This document shows, piece by piece, positions 48,935-57,468 of a stretch of 64,000 nucleotides of DNA. Each line of letters begins with the position of its first letter. The first letter of the stretch is position 1. The translations under genes were made by a program, and so were the position numbers. Source of the stretch: Natronosalvus caseinilyticus (GTDB lineage: Archaea; Halobacteriota; Halobacteria; Halobacteriales; Natrialbaceae); the NCBI RefSeq assembly GCF_017357105.1, contig NZ_CP071596.1, forward strand, positions 3,534,001 through 3,598,000, written 5' to 3'. The notes under the pieces are model-generated. The model was not told the origin of the DNA and made no database searches. It was given only the letters and a program-made list of their open reading frames with translations.

Positions 48935-49879
48935 ATGGACGCGACGCTCTCGGTGGTCGTCTCGACGCTGAACGACCGGGAGCGGTTGCTCTCGTGCCTG
49001 GACGCCCTCGACGACCGGCTCCCAGCCTCGAGCGAAGTGATCGTCGTCAACGGGCCGTCCTCGGACGGGACGACGGGGGCCGTCCGCGAGCGCGACGACG
49101 TCGACGTGCTCGTCGAGATTTCGGATCGCGCCCGCAACGTCTCGCGGAACGCAGGCCTCGAGGCGGCGACCGGCGACGTGGTCGTCTTCCTCACCGGCGA
49201 GTACGTCGTCGAACCCGGATGGTACGACGCCCTCGAGACAGCCATCACCGGTCACGCGGAGGTCGTTACGGGCCCGATCCGGGGGCAAACGGATCGCGGC
49301 CCGCGAGGGACCGACTCGACGTCGATCGTCGGCCGGTCGGTCACCCTCTTCGAGGGCGCCAACGTCGCGTTCGATCGGACGGTGCTCGAGGACCTCGACG
49401 GGTTCGACGAGTACGTGCCGACCGCGGGTGCCCAGGACTGCTCCCATCGACTCGCCGGACTGGGCTTCGACGTGACCTGGCTCCCCGAGATGGCGGTCCG
49501 AAGCGAGGTCGGAACCGACGGCGGCACGCCCGACCGGGACTGGGGCGATCGGTACCAGTCGCTCGGCTACCGACTGACCAAGAACTACGGGCCTAGGCCG
49601 ACCGCACTCGGTCGCCTCGTCTGTCGAGCGATTGCCGACGCCGCGAGCGGCGCTCGCGCCATCTTTTCAGGCGAGGGGACGCCGACGAACTGGCTCGGGA
49701 ACGGCGTCGACGTGCTCCAGGGATCGGCTCGCGGCCTCGTCGACGGGTTTCGAGCCCGCTACGACGATCGGACCCCGAGACGGAACCCGAACGGGGTCTC
49801 GACGCGCCACGATCGAGCCGTCCGCGTGTACGACCGTCGGTCCACCGACGGCGAGAATCCGGACGCCGCCCCGGAGTGA
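48935..49879 (+). CDS. Family 2 glycosyltransferase
   Basis: The 314-residue protein begins MDATLSVVVSTLNDRERLLS, with VIVVNGPSSDGTTGAVRERD (DxD-like region), NVSRNAGLEAATGDVVVFLT and VAFDRTVLEDLDGFDEYVPT (acceptor-site region), all GT2/GT-A landmarks. The catalytic D/ED pair is in GAQDCSHRLAGLGFD. There are no clear membrane helices, so it is cytosolic or peripheral. It could take part in N-glycosylation or polysaccharide synthesis. The tail (about 250-314) is Arg-rich. Confidence 0.85.
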   Translation: MDATLSVVVSTLNDRERLLSCLDALDDRLPASSEVIVVNGPSSDGTTGAVRERDDVDVLVEISDRARNVSRNAGLEAATGDVVVFLTGEYVVEPGWYDALETAITGHAEVVTGPIRGQTDRGPRGTDSTSIVGRSVTLFEGANVAFDRTVLEDLDGFDEYVPTAGAQDCSHRLAGLGFDVTWLPEMAVRSEVGTDGGTPDRDWGDRYQSLGYRLTKNYGPRPTALGRLVCRAIADAASGARAIFSGEGTPTNWLGNGVDVLQGSARGLVDGFRARYDDRTPRRNPNGVSTRHDRAVRVYDRRSTDGENPDAAPE

Positions 49880-49923
49880 CCGAGACGGGCGAGTACTGCG
49901 CGTACAGATACAGAGTGAGAATC

Positions 49924-49930
49924 CTTATAC
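49924..49930 (+). promoter_or_regulatory. TATA-like element before purK
   Basis: CTTATAC lies about 27 bp upstream of the purK ATG at 49954. This indicates a leaderless purK-purE transcript. Pattern-based call. Confidence 0.45.
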
Positions 49931-49953
49931 CCGACCGCTGAGAATCGCCGGAC

Positions 49954-51132
49954 ATGACGACTCTCGAGTCACCTGGCCCGACGGTCGGCGTCGTCGGCGG
50001 CGGGCAACTCGGCCGAATGCTCGCCGAGGCCGCCTCGCCGCTCGGCGTCGACGTGATCGTCCTCGATCCGACGCCAGACTGCCCAGCCGCGGGCGTCAGC
50101 CGCGACCAGCTCGTGGGGGACTTCGACGACGAGGCCCGCATTCAGGAGCTCGCCGAACGCGCCGACGTCCTCACCTTCGAGATCGAACTCGCCGACCAGG
50201 ACGCCCTCGAGCGCGTCCGCGAGGAGACCGGCGTCCCCGTCCACCCCGATCCGGCGACGCTGCGGACGATTCACGACAAACTGGTCCAGAAGCGCGAACT
50301 CGAGGGCGCCGGAGTGCCGGTGCCGCCGTTTCGGGCGGTCGAGGACGCCGCCGACGTTCGCGAGGCCATCGACGACTACGGTGCCCCAGTGATGCTCAAG
50401 GCCCGAACCGGCGGGTACGACGGGCGCGGAAACGTCCCCGTCGAGTCGAAAGCCGACGCCGAAGCCGCCCTCGAGGCCGTGGCCGGGCCGGCGATGGTCG
50501 AGTCCTTCGTCGACTTCGAGCGCGAGATTTCGGTCATCGCGGCCAAGGGCTACGGCGAGACGGCAACGTTCCCCGTCGGGGAGAACGTCCACGAAGACGA
50601 GATTCTGCGAGAGACCGTCGTTCCCGCCCGCTCGAGCGACGCCGTGCTCGAACGCGCCCGCGAGGTCGCCGAGGACGTGCTCGAGGTGATGGAGGGGCGC
50701 GGAATATACGGAATCGAGTTGTTCGAAACCCGGGACGGGGAGATTCTACTGAACGAAATCGCCCCGCGTCCACACAATTCGGGTCACTGGACCATCGAGG
50801 GCGCCCGCACCTCGCAGTTCGAACAGCACGTACGGGCGGTCCTGGGGTGGCCTCTCGGTTCGACCGCCCTTCGGGTGCCGACGGTCTCGACGAACTTGCT
50901 CGCCGACGTCGAGGAGCCACGACCGGCCGCCCTCGAAAACGTCGAACGAATCCTCGAGGCGCCCGCCGCGAGCCTCCACTGGTACGGCAAGCGGGAGGCC
51001 CGGCCGCTCCGGAAGATGGGCCACGTCACGGTGACCGCCGACGGCGACGAGACGCGCGAGGATCAGACACGCGAGGAACTGCTCGAGCGCGCCCGCGGGC
51101 TTCGAGACGCGGTGGCGTTCGAAAGTCAGTGA
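49954..51132 (+). CDS. purK: N5-carboxyaminoimidazole ribonucleotide synthase
   Basis: The 392-residue ATP-grasp enzyme begins GVVGGGQLGRMLAEAASPLG and has TLRTIHDKLVQKRELEGAGV, VMLKARTGGYDGRGNVPVES (ATP-grasp lid), GIYGIELFETRDGEILLNEI and ARPHNSGHWTIEGARTSQFEQH (PurK C-terminal signature). It forms N5-CAIR from AIR, ATP and bicarbonate in purine synthesis. It is followed after 39 bp by purE. Confidence 0.95.
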   Translation: MTTLESPGPTVGVVGGGQLGRMLAEAASPLGVDVIVLDPTPDCPAAGVSRDQLVGDFDDEARIQELAERADVLTFEIELADQDALERVREETGVPVHPDPATLRTIHDKLVQKRELEGAGVPVPPFRAVEDAADVREAIDDYGAPVMLKARTGGYDGRGNVPVESKADAEAALEAVAGPAMVESFVDFEREISVIAAKGYGETATFPVGENVHEDEILRETVVPARSSDAVLERAREVAEDVLEVMEGRGIYGIELFETRDGEILLNEIAPRPHNSGHWTIEGARTSQFEQHVRAVLGWPLGSTALRVPTVSTNLLADVEEPRPAALENVERILEAPAASLHWYGKREARPLRKMGHVTVTADGDETREDQTREELLERARGLRDAVAFESQ

Positions 51133-51171
51133 ACGCATCAGAACAGAAACACGACCAGAGACATCACACAG

Positions 51172-51804
51172 ATGGCAGACACCGTATCCGACCTCATCGA
51201 CCGACTGCACCGCGAAGCCGACCAGGACCGACCCACCGAGGAGACCCCCGACGTGGGCATCGTCATGGGTAGCGACTCCGACCTCGAGGTCATGCTGACC
51301 GGCGGTCGGCGACCCGGCGCCTACGACGCCCTCGTCGGCGAACTCGGCTTCGGTGAACAGACCGACTACGAGAACCCGCCCGAGGAGCGCTTCACCTTCG
51401 AGACCTACGTCACCTCCGCTCACCGCACGCCCGACCTGATGGCGGCCTACGCCGAGACGGCCGAGGACCGCGGCCTCGAGGTACTCATCGCCGGCGCGGG
51501 CGGGAAATCGGCGGACCTGCCGAACATGACGGCCTCCATCGCCTATCCCCTGCCCGTCATCGGCGTCCCCGTCCAGGAGAAGTCCGTCGACAGCGTCATC
51601 GGGATGCCGACGGGCGCCCCGCTCACGGCCGTCGACGCGGGCAAGTCGTTCAACGCGGCGCTGTCGGCCGCCCAGATTCTCGCCCGCCAGCACGACGAGA
51701 TTCGCGAGCGGTTAGTGGCCTACCACGAGAACCTCCAGCTCAAGGTCGGCGCCGTCTCGAAGCGGCTCCATGACGGTGGTGTGACGACCTACCGCGAGGA
51801 GTAG
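51172..51804 (+). CDS. purE: N5-CAIR mutase / AIR carboxylase
   Basis: The 210-residue protein has an N-terminal extension of about 25 residues, then PurE motifs: VGIVMGSDSDLEVM, TYVTSAHRTPDLMAAYAETA, LIAGAGGKSADLPNMTASI and LPVIGVPVQEKSVDSV, with GMPTGAPL. An insertion between GSDSDLEVM and the HRTP segment (RRPGAYDALVGELGFGEQTD) makes it longer than bacterial PurE (about 160-170). It converts N5-CAIR to CAIR. Co-directional with purK. Confidence 0.93.
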   Translation: MADTVSDLIDRLHREADQDRPTEETPDVGIVMGSDSDLEVMLTGGRRPGAYDALVGELGFGEQTDYENPPEERFTFETYVTSAHRTPDLMAAYAETAEDRGLEVLIAGAGGKSADLPNMTASIAYPLPVIGVPVQEKSVDSVIGMPTGAPLTAVDAGKSFNAALSAAQILARQHDEIRERLVAYHENLQLKVGAVSKRLHDGGVTTYREE

Positions 51805-51818
51805 CCGGCGACCGTCGC

Positions 51819-51903
51819 GTGGCCACTCGTCGGACCGGATTGAGGCCGCGCCTCGACACCGATAGGTGGCCTCGCGTCGAACCGGATCGAAGCCACACCT
51901 CGA
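51819..51903. repeat. 38-bp imperfect direct repeat, two copies
   Basis: Copy 1 is 51819-51856 and copy 2 is 51866-51903. The two share GTGGCC-, CGTCG-ACCGGAT-GA-GCC and CCTCGA and differ at about 8 positions. The arrangement looks like a recent local duplication. It lies between purE and the nuo promoter. Confidence 0.6.
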
Positions 51904-52044
51904 GCGACGGCATACCGGCCGCATTCTGCCGTTTTTTCCCGCCTCGACGGCGACGACCGTTCGGGGCGGCTGACTCTCACTCGAGCGATCCGTTCGCAAG
52001 GGGCTCCAGCGGGTCGAAATCGGGCGAAAAACAAAGAATCAACC

Positions 52045-52053
52045 CTTATATGG
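52045..52053 (+). promoter_or_regulatory. TATA-like element of the nuo operon
   Basis: CTTATATGG-type motif about 31 bp before the nuoA ATG at 52084. This is the likely start of one long nuo transcript. Pattern-based call. Confidence 0.5.
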
Positions 52054-52083
52054 GTGCGTTTCCAACCCCCGAACGTTACGGAG

Positions 52084-52497
52084 ATGAACGATTGGATAGC
52101 TATCGGGGCGCTGGCGCTCGTGGGGCTACTGATTCCGCTCAGCATGATGGCGGCATCGTACCTCTTGCGGCCGACCGTCCCCGAGACGAGCAAACGTGCC
52201 ACCTACGAGAGTGGCGAGGTGCCGACCGGCGGGACGCGCATTCGGTTCAACATCCAGTACTACATGGTTGCGATGCTTTTCCTCGTTTTCGACATCGAGA
52301 CCGTCCTGTTGTTCCCCTGGGCAGTCACCTACGCCGATGCGCTCGGAGCCGAGGAGTACGGACTCGCGTCCACACTGGGTCCGATGTTGCTCTTCGTCGC
52401 CATCCTCGTCGTCGGACTCGCGTGGGCCTGGCGCAACGGTGCCGTACAGTGGGCGAAATCGCCCCAGCAGGTCGAATCCGAGGTCGATCGACCATGA
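52084..52497 (+). CDS. nuoA: NADH dehydrogenase-like complex subunit A
   Basis: The 137-residue membrane protein (ATG 52084, MNDWIAIGALALVGLLIPLS) has three helices (about 5-26, 58-80, 93-114). The loop KRATYESGEVPTGGTRIRFN and the helix-2 start YYMVAMLFLVFDIETVLLFPW with conserved acids match NuoA. It is a proton-translocating complex I membrane subunit near the quinone site. The stop overlaps nuoB by 4 bp (ATGA). Confidence 0.95.
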   Translation: MNDWIAIGALALVGLLIPLSMMAASYLLRPTVPETSKRATYESGEVPTGGTRIRFNIQYYMVAMLFLVFDIETVLLFPWAVTYADALGAEEYGLASTLGPMLLFVAILVVGLAWAWRNGAVQWAKSPQQVESEVDRP

Positions 52498-53198
52498 GTA
52501 ACCAACCAACCCAACAAATTTACGAGAGTACCGCTCCCTCGACAGCGGACCGCGACGCCCGCATGGGTGCCGGCGTCGACGCCAGGATGAACTCGAAGCT
52601 GCGGGAGGCGTTCGGAGCCTCGCCGTTCATCCTCACCAAGTTCGACCAGTTCATGAACTGGGTCCGTGGGTCGTCGATGTTCATGCTGCAGTTCGGCATC
52701 GCCTGCTGCAGCATCGAGATGATTCACACGTACGCGATCAAACACGACCTCGATCGATTCGGGGCCGGCGTCCCCCGCGCGTCGCCGCGACAGGCCGACG
52801 TCATGATCGTTCCCGGGACCATCGTCTCGAAGTTCGGACCGCGCATGAAGCGTGTCTACGACCAGATGCCCGAACCCAAGTTCGTCGTCGGCATGGGCTC
52901 GTGTACGATCTCCGGCGGTCCGTTCCAGGAAGGGTACAACGTCGTGAAGGGTGCCGAGGAGATCATCCCGGTCGACATCCACGTTCCGGGCTGTCCACCA
53001 CGGCCAGAGGCGCTCATCTACGGCGTCGCCAAACTCCAGGAGCGCATCGCCAACGGCGAGTCCTCGCCGGTCGTCGTCAAACCCTACGAACTCGAGGAGT
53101 TCGGCGACCTCCCACGGGACGAACTCGTTCAGAAACTGGCAGCCGAAATCGACGAGGAAGACCTCGTCATGCGGTACAACTGGGGTGACTCGCCATGA
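52494..53198 (+). CDS. nuoB: NADH dehydrogenase-like complex subunit B
   Basis: The 234-residue peripheral subunit carries the N2 cluster ligands: [10 protein letters not shown] (CC), [15 protein letters not shown] and [11 protein letters not shown]. The N-terminal 35 residues are a polar extension. It receives electrons and passes them to quinone in complex I. It overlaps nuoA and nuoCD by 4 bp each. Confidence 0.95.
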   Translation: MSNQPTQQIYESTAPSTADRDARMGAGVDARMNSKLREAFGASPFILTKFDQFMNWVRGSSMFMLQFGIACCSIEMIHTYAIKHDLDRFGAGVPRASPRQADVMIVPGTIVSKFGPRMKRVYDQMPEPKFVVGMGSCTISGGPFQEGYNVVKGAEEIIPVDIHVPGCPPRPEALIYGVAKLQERIANGESSPVVVKPYELEEFGDLPRDELVQKLAAEIDEEDLVMRYNWGDSP

Positions 53199-54850
53199 GT
53201 ACTGAACTCGAACCCCGAGGGGGGCTCGAGGTCTCCGAGGACGAACTCGAGGCACTGATCGGCGACCGCGCGCTCGCGCGAGACGATCACATGAACGCGC
53301 CCGGCTTCGTTATTCGGCCGGACGCCGTCCAGGACGTGCTCTTCGACCTCCGCGACGAGGCCGGCTTCGACTACCTCTCCTGCGTGACGGCCCAGCAGTA
53401 CGCGGACCGTTACGAGTCTATCTACCACCTCAAGAAGTACGACGACCCGACCCAGGAGGTCAGCGTCGTCGTCCCGACGTCGACTGACGACCCCGTCAGC
53501 CAGACGGCCGAACCCGTCTTCCGGGCGGCCGACTGGGCCGAACGCGAGAACTTCGACCTCGTCGGCATCGATTACGAAGGCCACCCGGACCCGCGACGGA
53601 TTCTCCTGCCCGAGACCTGGCAAGGACACCCGCTTTCGAACGACTACAACCAGGAGAAACCGCAAGTCGTGACGCTGTCGGAACACGCCAACCCGCTCCA
53701 GCCCGACCACCACGATTCGGACACGGACACGATGTTCCTGAACGTCGGGCCCCACCACCCGGCGACCCACGGCGTGTTGCACGTCAAGACCGTCCTCGAC
53801 GGCGAGACGGTCGTCGACGTCGACCCGGACATCGGCTACCTCCACCGCTGTGAGGAGCAGATGTGCCAGCAGGGCACCTACCGCCACCAGATCATGCCCT
53901 ATCCCGACCGCTGGGACTACGTCTCGGCCGGCCTGCTCAACGAGTGGGCCTACGCCCGGGCCGTCGAGGACCTCGCGGACATCGAGGTCCCCGAGTACGC
54001 CCAGGTCATCCGGACGATGGGCGCAGAACTGTGCCGGATCGCCGCGCACATGCTGGCGCTCGGTACCTTCGCGCTGGACGTCTTCGGCGACTTCACCGCC
54101 GTCTTCCAGTACGCGTTCCGCGACCGCGAGGTCGTCCAGGACATCTTAGAGGACCTCACGGGCCAGCGGCTCATGTTCAACTACTTCCGCCTGGGCGGCG
54201 TCGCCTGGGACCTGCCCGAACCCCGCGAGGAGTTCTTCGAGAAGACGCGGGACTTCCTCGACGACCTCCCCCAGAAGGTCGCAGAGTACGAGGACCTGAT
54301 CGTCACCAACGAAATCTTCCAGATCCGGTGTGTCGACACCGGCATCCTCGAGCCGGAGGTCGCCAAATCCTACGGCGCGACCGGCCCGACCGCTCGCGGC
54401 TCCGGGGTCGACATCGACCTCCGGCGGGACGACCCCTACGGCTACTACGAGAACCTCGAGTGGAACGTCATCACCGAAGACGGGATGGACAACTACTCGC
54501 GCGTGCTCGTGCGCATGCAGGAAGTCGAAGAGAGCGCGAAGATCATCGAGCAGTGTGTCGACTTGCTCGAGGACTGGCCCGAGGACGACCGGGAGATCCA
54601 GAGTAACGTCCCCCGGACGCTCAAGCCGCCGGCGGACACGGAAGTTTACCGCGGTGTCGAAGCAGCCAAGGGCGAACTCGGCATCTACATCCGTTCGGAC
54701 GGAACGGACAAGCCCGGCCGCTTCAAGATCCGCAGTCCGTGTTTCCACAACCTCTCGGCACTACCCGAGATGACCCGCGGCGAGTACATCCCGGACCTGA
54801 TCGCCTCGCTCGGGAGCCTCGACATCGTGCTCGGGGAGGTGGATCGATGA
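53195..54850 (+). CDS. nuoCD: Fused NADH dehydrogenase-like subunits C and D
   Basis: The 551-residue protein fuses NuoC (about 1-160; [20 protein letters not shown]) and NuoD (about 175-551; [80 protein letters not shown]). NuoD carries the quinone-site His/Tyr region. This fused form is usual in haloarchaea. It overlaps nuoB and nuoH by 4 bp. Confidence 0.94.
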   Translation: MSTELEPRGGLEVSEDELEALIGDRALARDDHMNAPGFVIRPDAVQDVLFDLRDEAGFDYLSCVTAQQYADRYESIYHLKKYDDPTQEVSVVVPTSTDDPVSQTAEPVFRAADWAERENFDLVGIDYEGHPDPRRILLPETWQGHPLSNDYNQEKPQVVTLSEHANPLQPDHHDSDTDTMFLNVGPHHPATHGVLHVKTVLDGETVVDVDPDIGYLHRCEEQMCQQGTYRHQIMPYPDRWDYVSAGLLNEWAYARAVEDLADIEVPEYAQVIRTMGAELCRIAAHMLALGTFALDVFGDFTAVFQYAFRDREVVQDILEDLTGQRLMFNYFRLGGVAWDLPEPREEFFEKTRDFLDDLPQKVAEYEDLIVTNEIFQIRCVDTGILEPEVAKSYGATGPTARGSGVDIDLRRDDPYGYYENLEWNVITEDGMDNYSRVLVRMQEVEESAKIIEQCVDLLEDWPEDDREIQSNVPRTLKPPADTEVYRGVEAAKGELGIYIRSDGTDKPGRFKIRSPCFHNLSALPEMTRGEYIPDLIASLGSLDIVLGEVDR

Positions 54851-55965
54851 CCGCGGCAGGTCTGTCCCCGCTCCAGAGCGACAGCGGCCCCTTGCTCCCC
54901 GAACGCCTCGGGGACCTGACCGGGCTCAACAACCTCGGATTCGGCGGCGAACTGATCGCGACGTTACTCGCGGCAGCCTTCGTCGGCACGTTCATGTTGA
55001 CGATGACCGCCGTCGCCGGTCCGTGGGCGAAACGGAAGATCACGGCCGCGTTCACCGACCGAATCGCGGTCAACCGAATCGGTCCGTTCGGCCTGTTGAT
55101 CATCGTCGCCGACGCCGTTCGCCTGCTCTCGAAGGAACTCATCATCCCCGAGAACGCCGACCGCCCGGCGTACGACCTCGCGCCGATCGTCATCGCCGCG
55201 TCCGCATTGCTCGGATTCGCCGTCATCCCGATGGGATCCGGCATCCACCTCGCGGACCCCGAGGTCGGACTGGCGTACGTCTTCGCCGTCGCCGGCATCG
55301 CTAGCGTCGGCCTCGTGATGGCCGGCTACGCCTCCGCGAACAAGTACTCGATGCTCGGCGGCCTGCGCGCGGTCGCCCAGAACGTCGCCTACGAGATCCC
55401 GCTCGTCGTCACGGGGATGTCCGTCGTCATCTTCGCCGGCACCCTGCAGATGAGTGAAATCGTGGCCGCACAGGCCGAGACGCTGATCAGCCTCGGCGGC
55501 CTCGACATTCCGATGTGGTACGCGTTCGTCAACCCGTTCGCGTTCGTCCTCTTCCTCGTGGCGAACGTGGCGGAGGTCGGCCGTAACCCGTTCGACACGC
55601 CCGAGGCGCCGACCGAACTCGTTGCTGGCTACCAGACCGAGTACTCGAGCGTCTACTTCGTCCTGATCTACCTCGGGGAGTTCATCCACATTTTCCTCGG
55701 CGGGGCGATCATCGCGACGATCTTCCTCGGTGGCCCGGCCGGCCCGGTACTTCCGGGTATCGTCTGGTTCACCATCAAGATCTGGGGCGTCTTCCTGTTC
55801 ACCCAGTGGCTCCGCTCGGCGCTTCCGCGCGTCAGAATCGATCAGCTCATCGAGATCGGCTGGAAGGGGATGCTCGTGCTCGCCTTCGCCAACCTGGTGT
55901 TCACGGCGATCATCGTGGGTCTCCTCGAGACCGATCTCGCCCTCGCGATGGTGGTATTCCCATGA
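54847..55965 (+). CDS. nuoH: NADH dehydrogenase-like complex subunit H
   Basis: The 372-residue membrane protein has about eight helices. Landmarks are [60 protein letters not shown] and [20 protein letters not shown], all conserved NuoH quinone-chamber segments. A GGGGAGGTGG Shine-Dalgarno lies before the ATG. Overlaps nuoCD and nuoI by 4 bp. Confidence 0.95.
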   Translation: MTAAGLSPLQSDSGPLLPERLGDLTGLNNLGFGGELIATLLAAAFVGTFMLTMTAVAGPWAKRKITAAFTDRIAVNRIGPFGLLIIVADAVRLLSKELIIPENADRPAYDLAPIVIAASALLGFAVIPMGSGIHLADPEVGLAYVFAVAGIASVGLVMAGYASANKYSMLGGLRAVAQNVAYEIPLVVTGMSVVIFAGTLQMSEIVAAQAETLISLGGLDIPMWYAFVNPFAFVLFLVANVAEVGRNPFDTPEAPTELVAGYQTEYSSVYFVLIYLGEFIHIFLGGAIIATIFLGGPAGPVLPGIVWFTIKIWGVFLFTQWLRSALPRVRIDQLIEIGWKGMLVLAFANLVFTAIIVGLLETDLALAMVVFP

Positions 55966-56423
55966 TCGGACTCCTCAAATCCATGGCCACGACGATGAAA
56001 CACGCACTGGACGGCAACACCTTCACGGTGGAGTACCCCGAGACGACACCGGACGTCTCGCCGCGGTTCCGCGGCGTCCACAAGTTCAGCCAGGAGCGCT
56101 GTATCTGGTGTCGCCAGTGTGAGAACGTCTGTCCGAACGACACGATCCAGATCGTCACGGACGCCCAACGAAACGGCGAACAGTACAACCTCCACATCGG
56201 CCAGTGCGTCTACTGCCGACTCTGTGAGGAGGTCTGTCCCGTCGACGCCATCTTGCTCACCCAGAACTTCGAGTTCACGGGCGACACGAAACACGACCTC
56301 GTCTACAACAAAGAGCAGCTGAAGGCCGTTCCGTGGTACAAGGACATCGATCCGCTCGAGTCCCGGGAACCCGACCGCGGCGGCTGGATCGGCGAGGGCG
56401 AAGGAGAGGTCGACTACCAGTAA
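55962..56423 (+). CDS. nuoI: NADH dehydrogenase-like complex subunit I
   Basis: The 153-residue protein has two [4Fe-4S] motifs: CIWCRQCENVCPND and CVYCRLCEEVCPVD. They form clusters N6a/N6b in the peripheral arm. The N-terminus has a moderately hydrophobic segment ([15 protein letters not shown]). It overlaps nuoH by 4 bp; a 62-bp gap follows before nuoJ1. Confidence 0.95.
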   Translation: MIGLLKSMATTMKHALDGNTFTVEYPETTPDVSPRFRGVHKFSQERCIWCRQCENVCPNDTIQIVTDAQRNGEQYNLHIGQCVYCRLCEEVCPVDAILLTQNFEFTGDTKHDLVYNKEQLKAVPWYKDIDPLESREPDRGGWIGEGEGEVDYQ

Positions 56424-56485
56424 CACCAGTTAGAGACCAGCCCATCTCGAAATCTACAAAGGGCATACAACACCAGACAACACCA

Positions 56486-56764
56486 ATGACATACGAGCTG
56501 ATCGCGTTCGCACTGTTCGCGTTCGTCACGCTGGGCAGTGCAGTTGGCGTCGTGCTCATGCAGGATCCGTGGCATTCGGCGCTCCTGCTGGGCGTGTCGC
56601 TGACGAGCGTCGCGGTCTACTACGTGATGTTGGCGGCGGAGTTCGTCGCCATGATGCAGATTCTCGTCTACGTGGGCGGGGTTCTCATCCTCATTACGTT
56701 CGCCGTGATGCTCACGCAGGCGGAGAAGGAATCGGAACCGGACGAGGAGGTGCCGCGGGCATGA
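56486..56764 (+). CDS. nuoJ1: NADH dehydrogenase-like complex subunit J, N-terminal part
   Basis: The 92-residue membrane protein (ATG 56486, MTYELIAFALFAFVTLGSAV) has three helices, including LAAEFVAMMQILVYVGGVLI, the NuoJ motif AEF..QI.VYVGG. NuoJ is split here into two adjacent genes (J1/J2). The stop overlaps nuoJ2 by 4 bp. Confidence 0.9.
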   Translation: MTYELIAFALFAFVTLGSAVGVVLMQDPWHSALLLGVSLTSVAVYYVMLAAEFVAMMQILVYVGGVLILITFAVMLTQAEKESEPDEEVPRA

Positions 56765-57162
56765 CGACGGGCCCGAAGCTCCGACTCGGAACGAGCCTGG
56801 TACCCGGCGTGCTCGCCGTGGTACTCTTCGCGATGATGGCGCTGATCACGTGGAACGCCGGCCTCGGCAACATGGTCGGCTTCCCCGAGGGCGTGTCGAT
56901 CACCGCCGAGATCGGCTACGCGATGTTCGATTACACGGCGCTGCAGTCGGGCGAGATGGGAATGGGCAACACCGAGCCGTTCCTCTTCTCGTTCCTGCTG
57001 ATCGCCGTCGTCCTCGACGCCGCCCTCGACGCCTCGCTCGTGCTCGCAAAGCGCGAAGAGGCTGGCGAACCCGTCACCGCGCTCTCGACGCAGAGTCAGC
57101 CGGCGGACTCGAGCCGGAGTGGGAGCGCCGAAGCCGCCACCGACGGAGGTGAGGACCGGTGA
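56761..57162 (+). CDS. nuoJ2: NADH dehydrogenase-like complex subunit J, C-terminal part
   Basis: The 133-residue protein has helices at about 12-32 (VPGVLAVVLFAMMALITW) and 78-102 (FLFSFLLIAVVLDAALDASL). It corresponds to the last helices of NuoJ and adds a Ser/Ala/Asp-rich tail. The paired split arrangement matches haloarchaeal nuo clusters. It overlaps nuoJ1 and nuoK by 4 bp. Confidence 0.88.
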   Translation: MTTGPKLRLGTSLVPGVLAVVLFAMMALITWNAGLGNMVGFPEGVSITAEIGYAMFDYTALQSGEMGMGNTEPFLFSFLLIAVVLDAALDASLVLAKREEAGEPVTALSTQSQPADSSRSGSAEAATDGGEDR

Positions 57163-57464
57163 CCGTCGCGGTCACGTCCTACGTCCTGCTGGCGATGGCC
57201 CTGTTCTGTATCGGGCTGTTCGGCGTCCTGACGCGTCGCAACGCACTGATGTTCCTGATGTCCGTCGAGTTGATGCTGAACGCGGCCAACGTCAATCTGA
57301 TCGCGTTCTCGTCCTATCACGGCAATCTCACGGGGCAGGTGTTCGCCCTGTTTACGATGGCGCTGGCGGCTGCAGAGGTCGCCGTCGGCCTCGGGATCAT
57401 CCTGGTGCTGTATCGAAACTTCCGTGACGTCGACGTCACGGTTCCGTCGGCAATGAGGTGGTAA
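57159..57464 (+). CDS. nuoK: NADH dehydrogenase-like complex subunit K
   Basis: The 101-residue, three-helix protein uses a GTG start behind a GGAGGTGAG Shine-Dalgarno. Conserved Glu residues of the proton channel lie in MFLMSVELMLNAANVNLIAF and ALAAAEVAVGLGIILVLYRN. Antiporter-like subunit of the membrane arm. Confidence 0.93.
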   Translation: MTVAVTSYVLLAMALFCIGLFGVLTRRNALMFLMSVELMLNAANVNLIAFSSYHGNLTGQVFALFTMALAAAEVAVGLGIILVLYRNFRDVDVTVPSAMRW

Positions 57465-57468
57465 TTCT

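Larger units (their letters stand above)
51805..52083. other. Intergenic region upstream of nuo operon
   Basis: About 280 bp. It holds a 38-bp imperfect direct repeat (51819-51856 and 51866-51903, 47-bp period) and the nuo promoter CCTTATATGG at about 52045. No gene is supported; the frames here are products of the repeat. The first repeat copy begins 15 bp after the purE stop. Confidence 0.5.
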
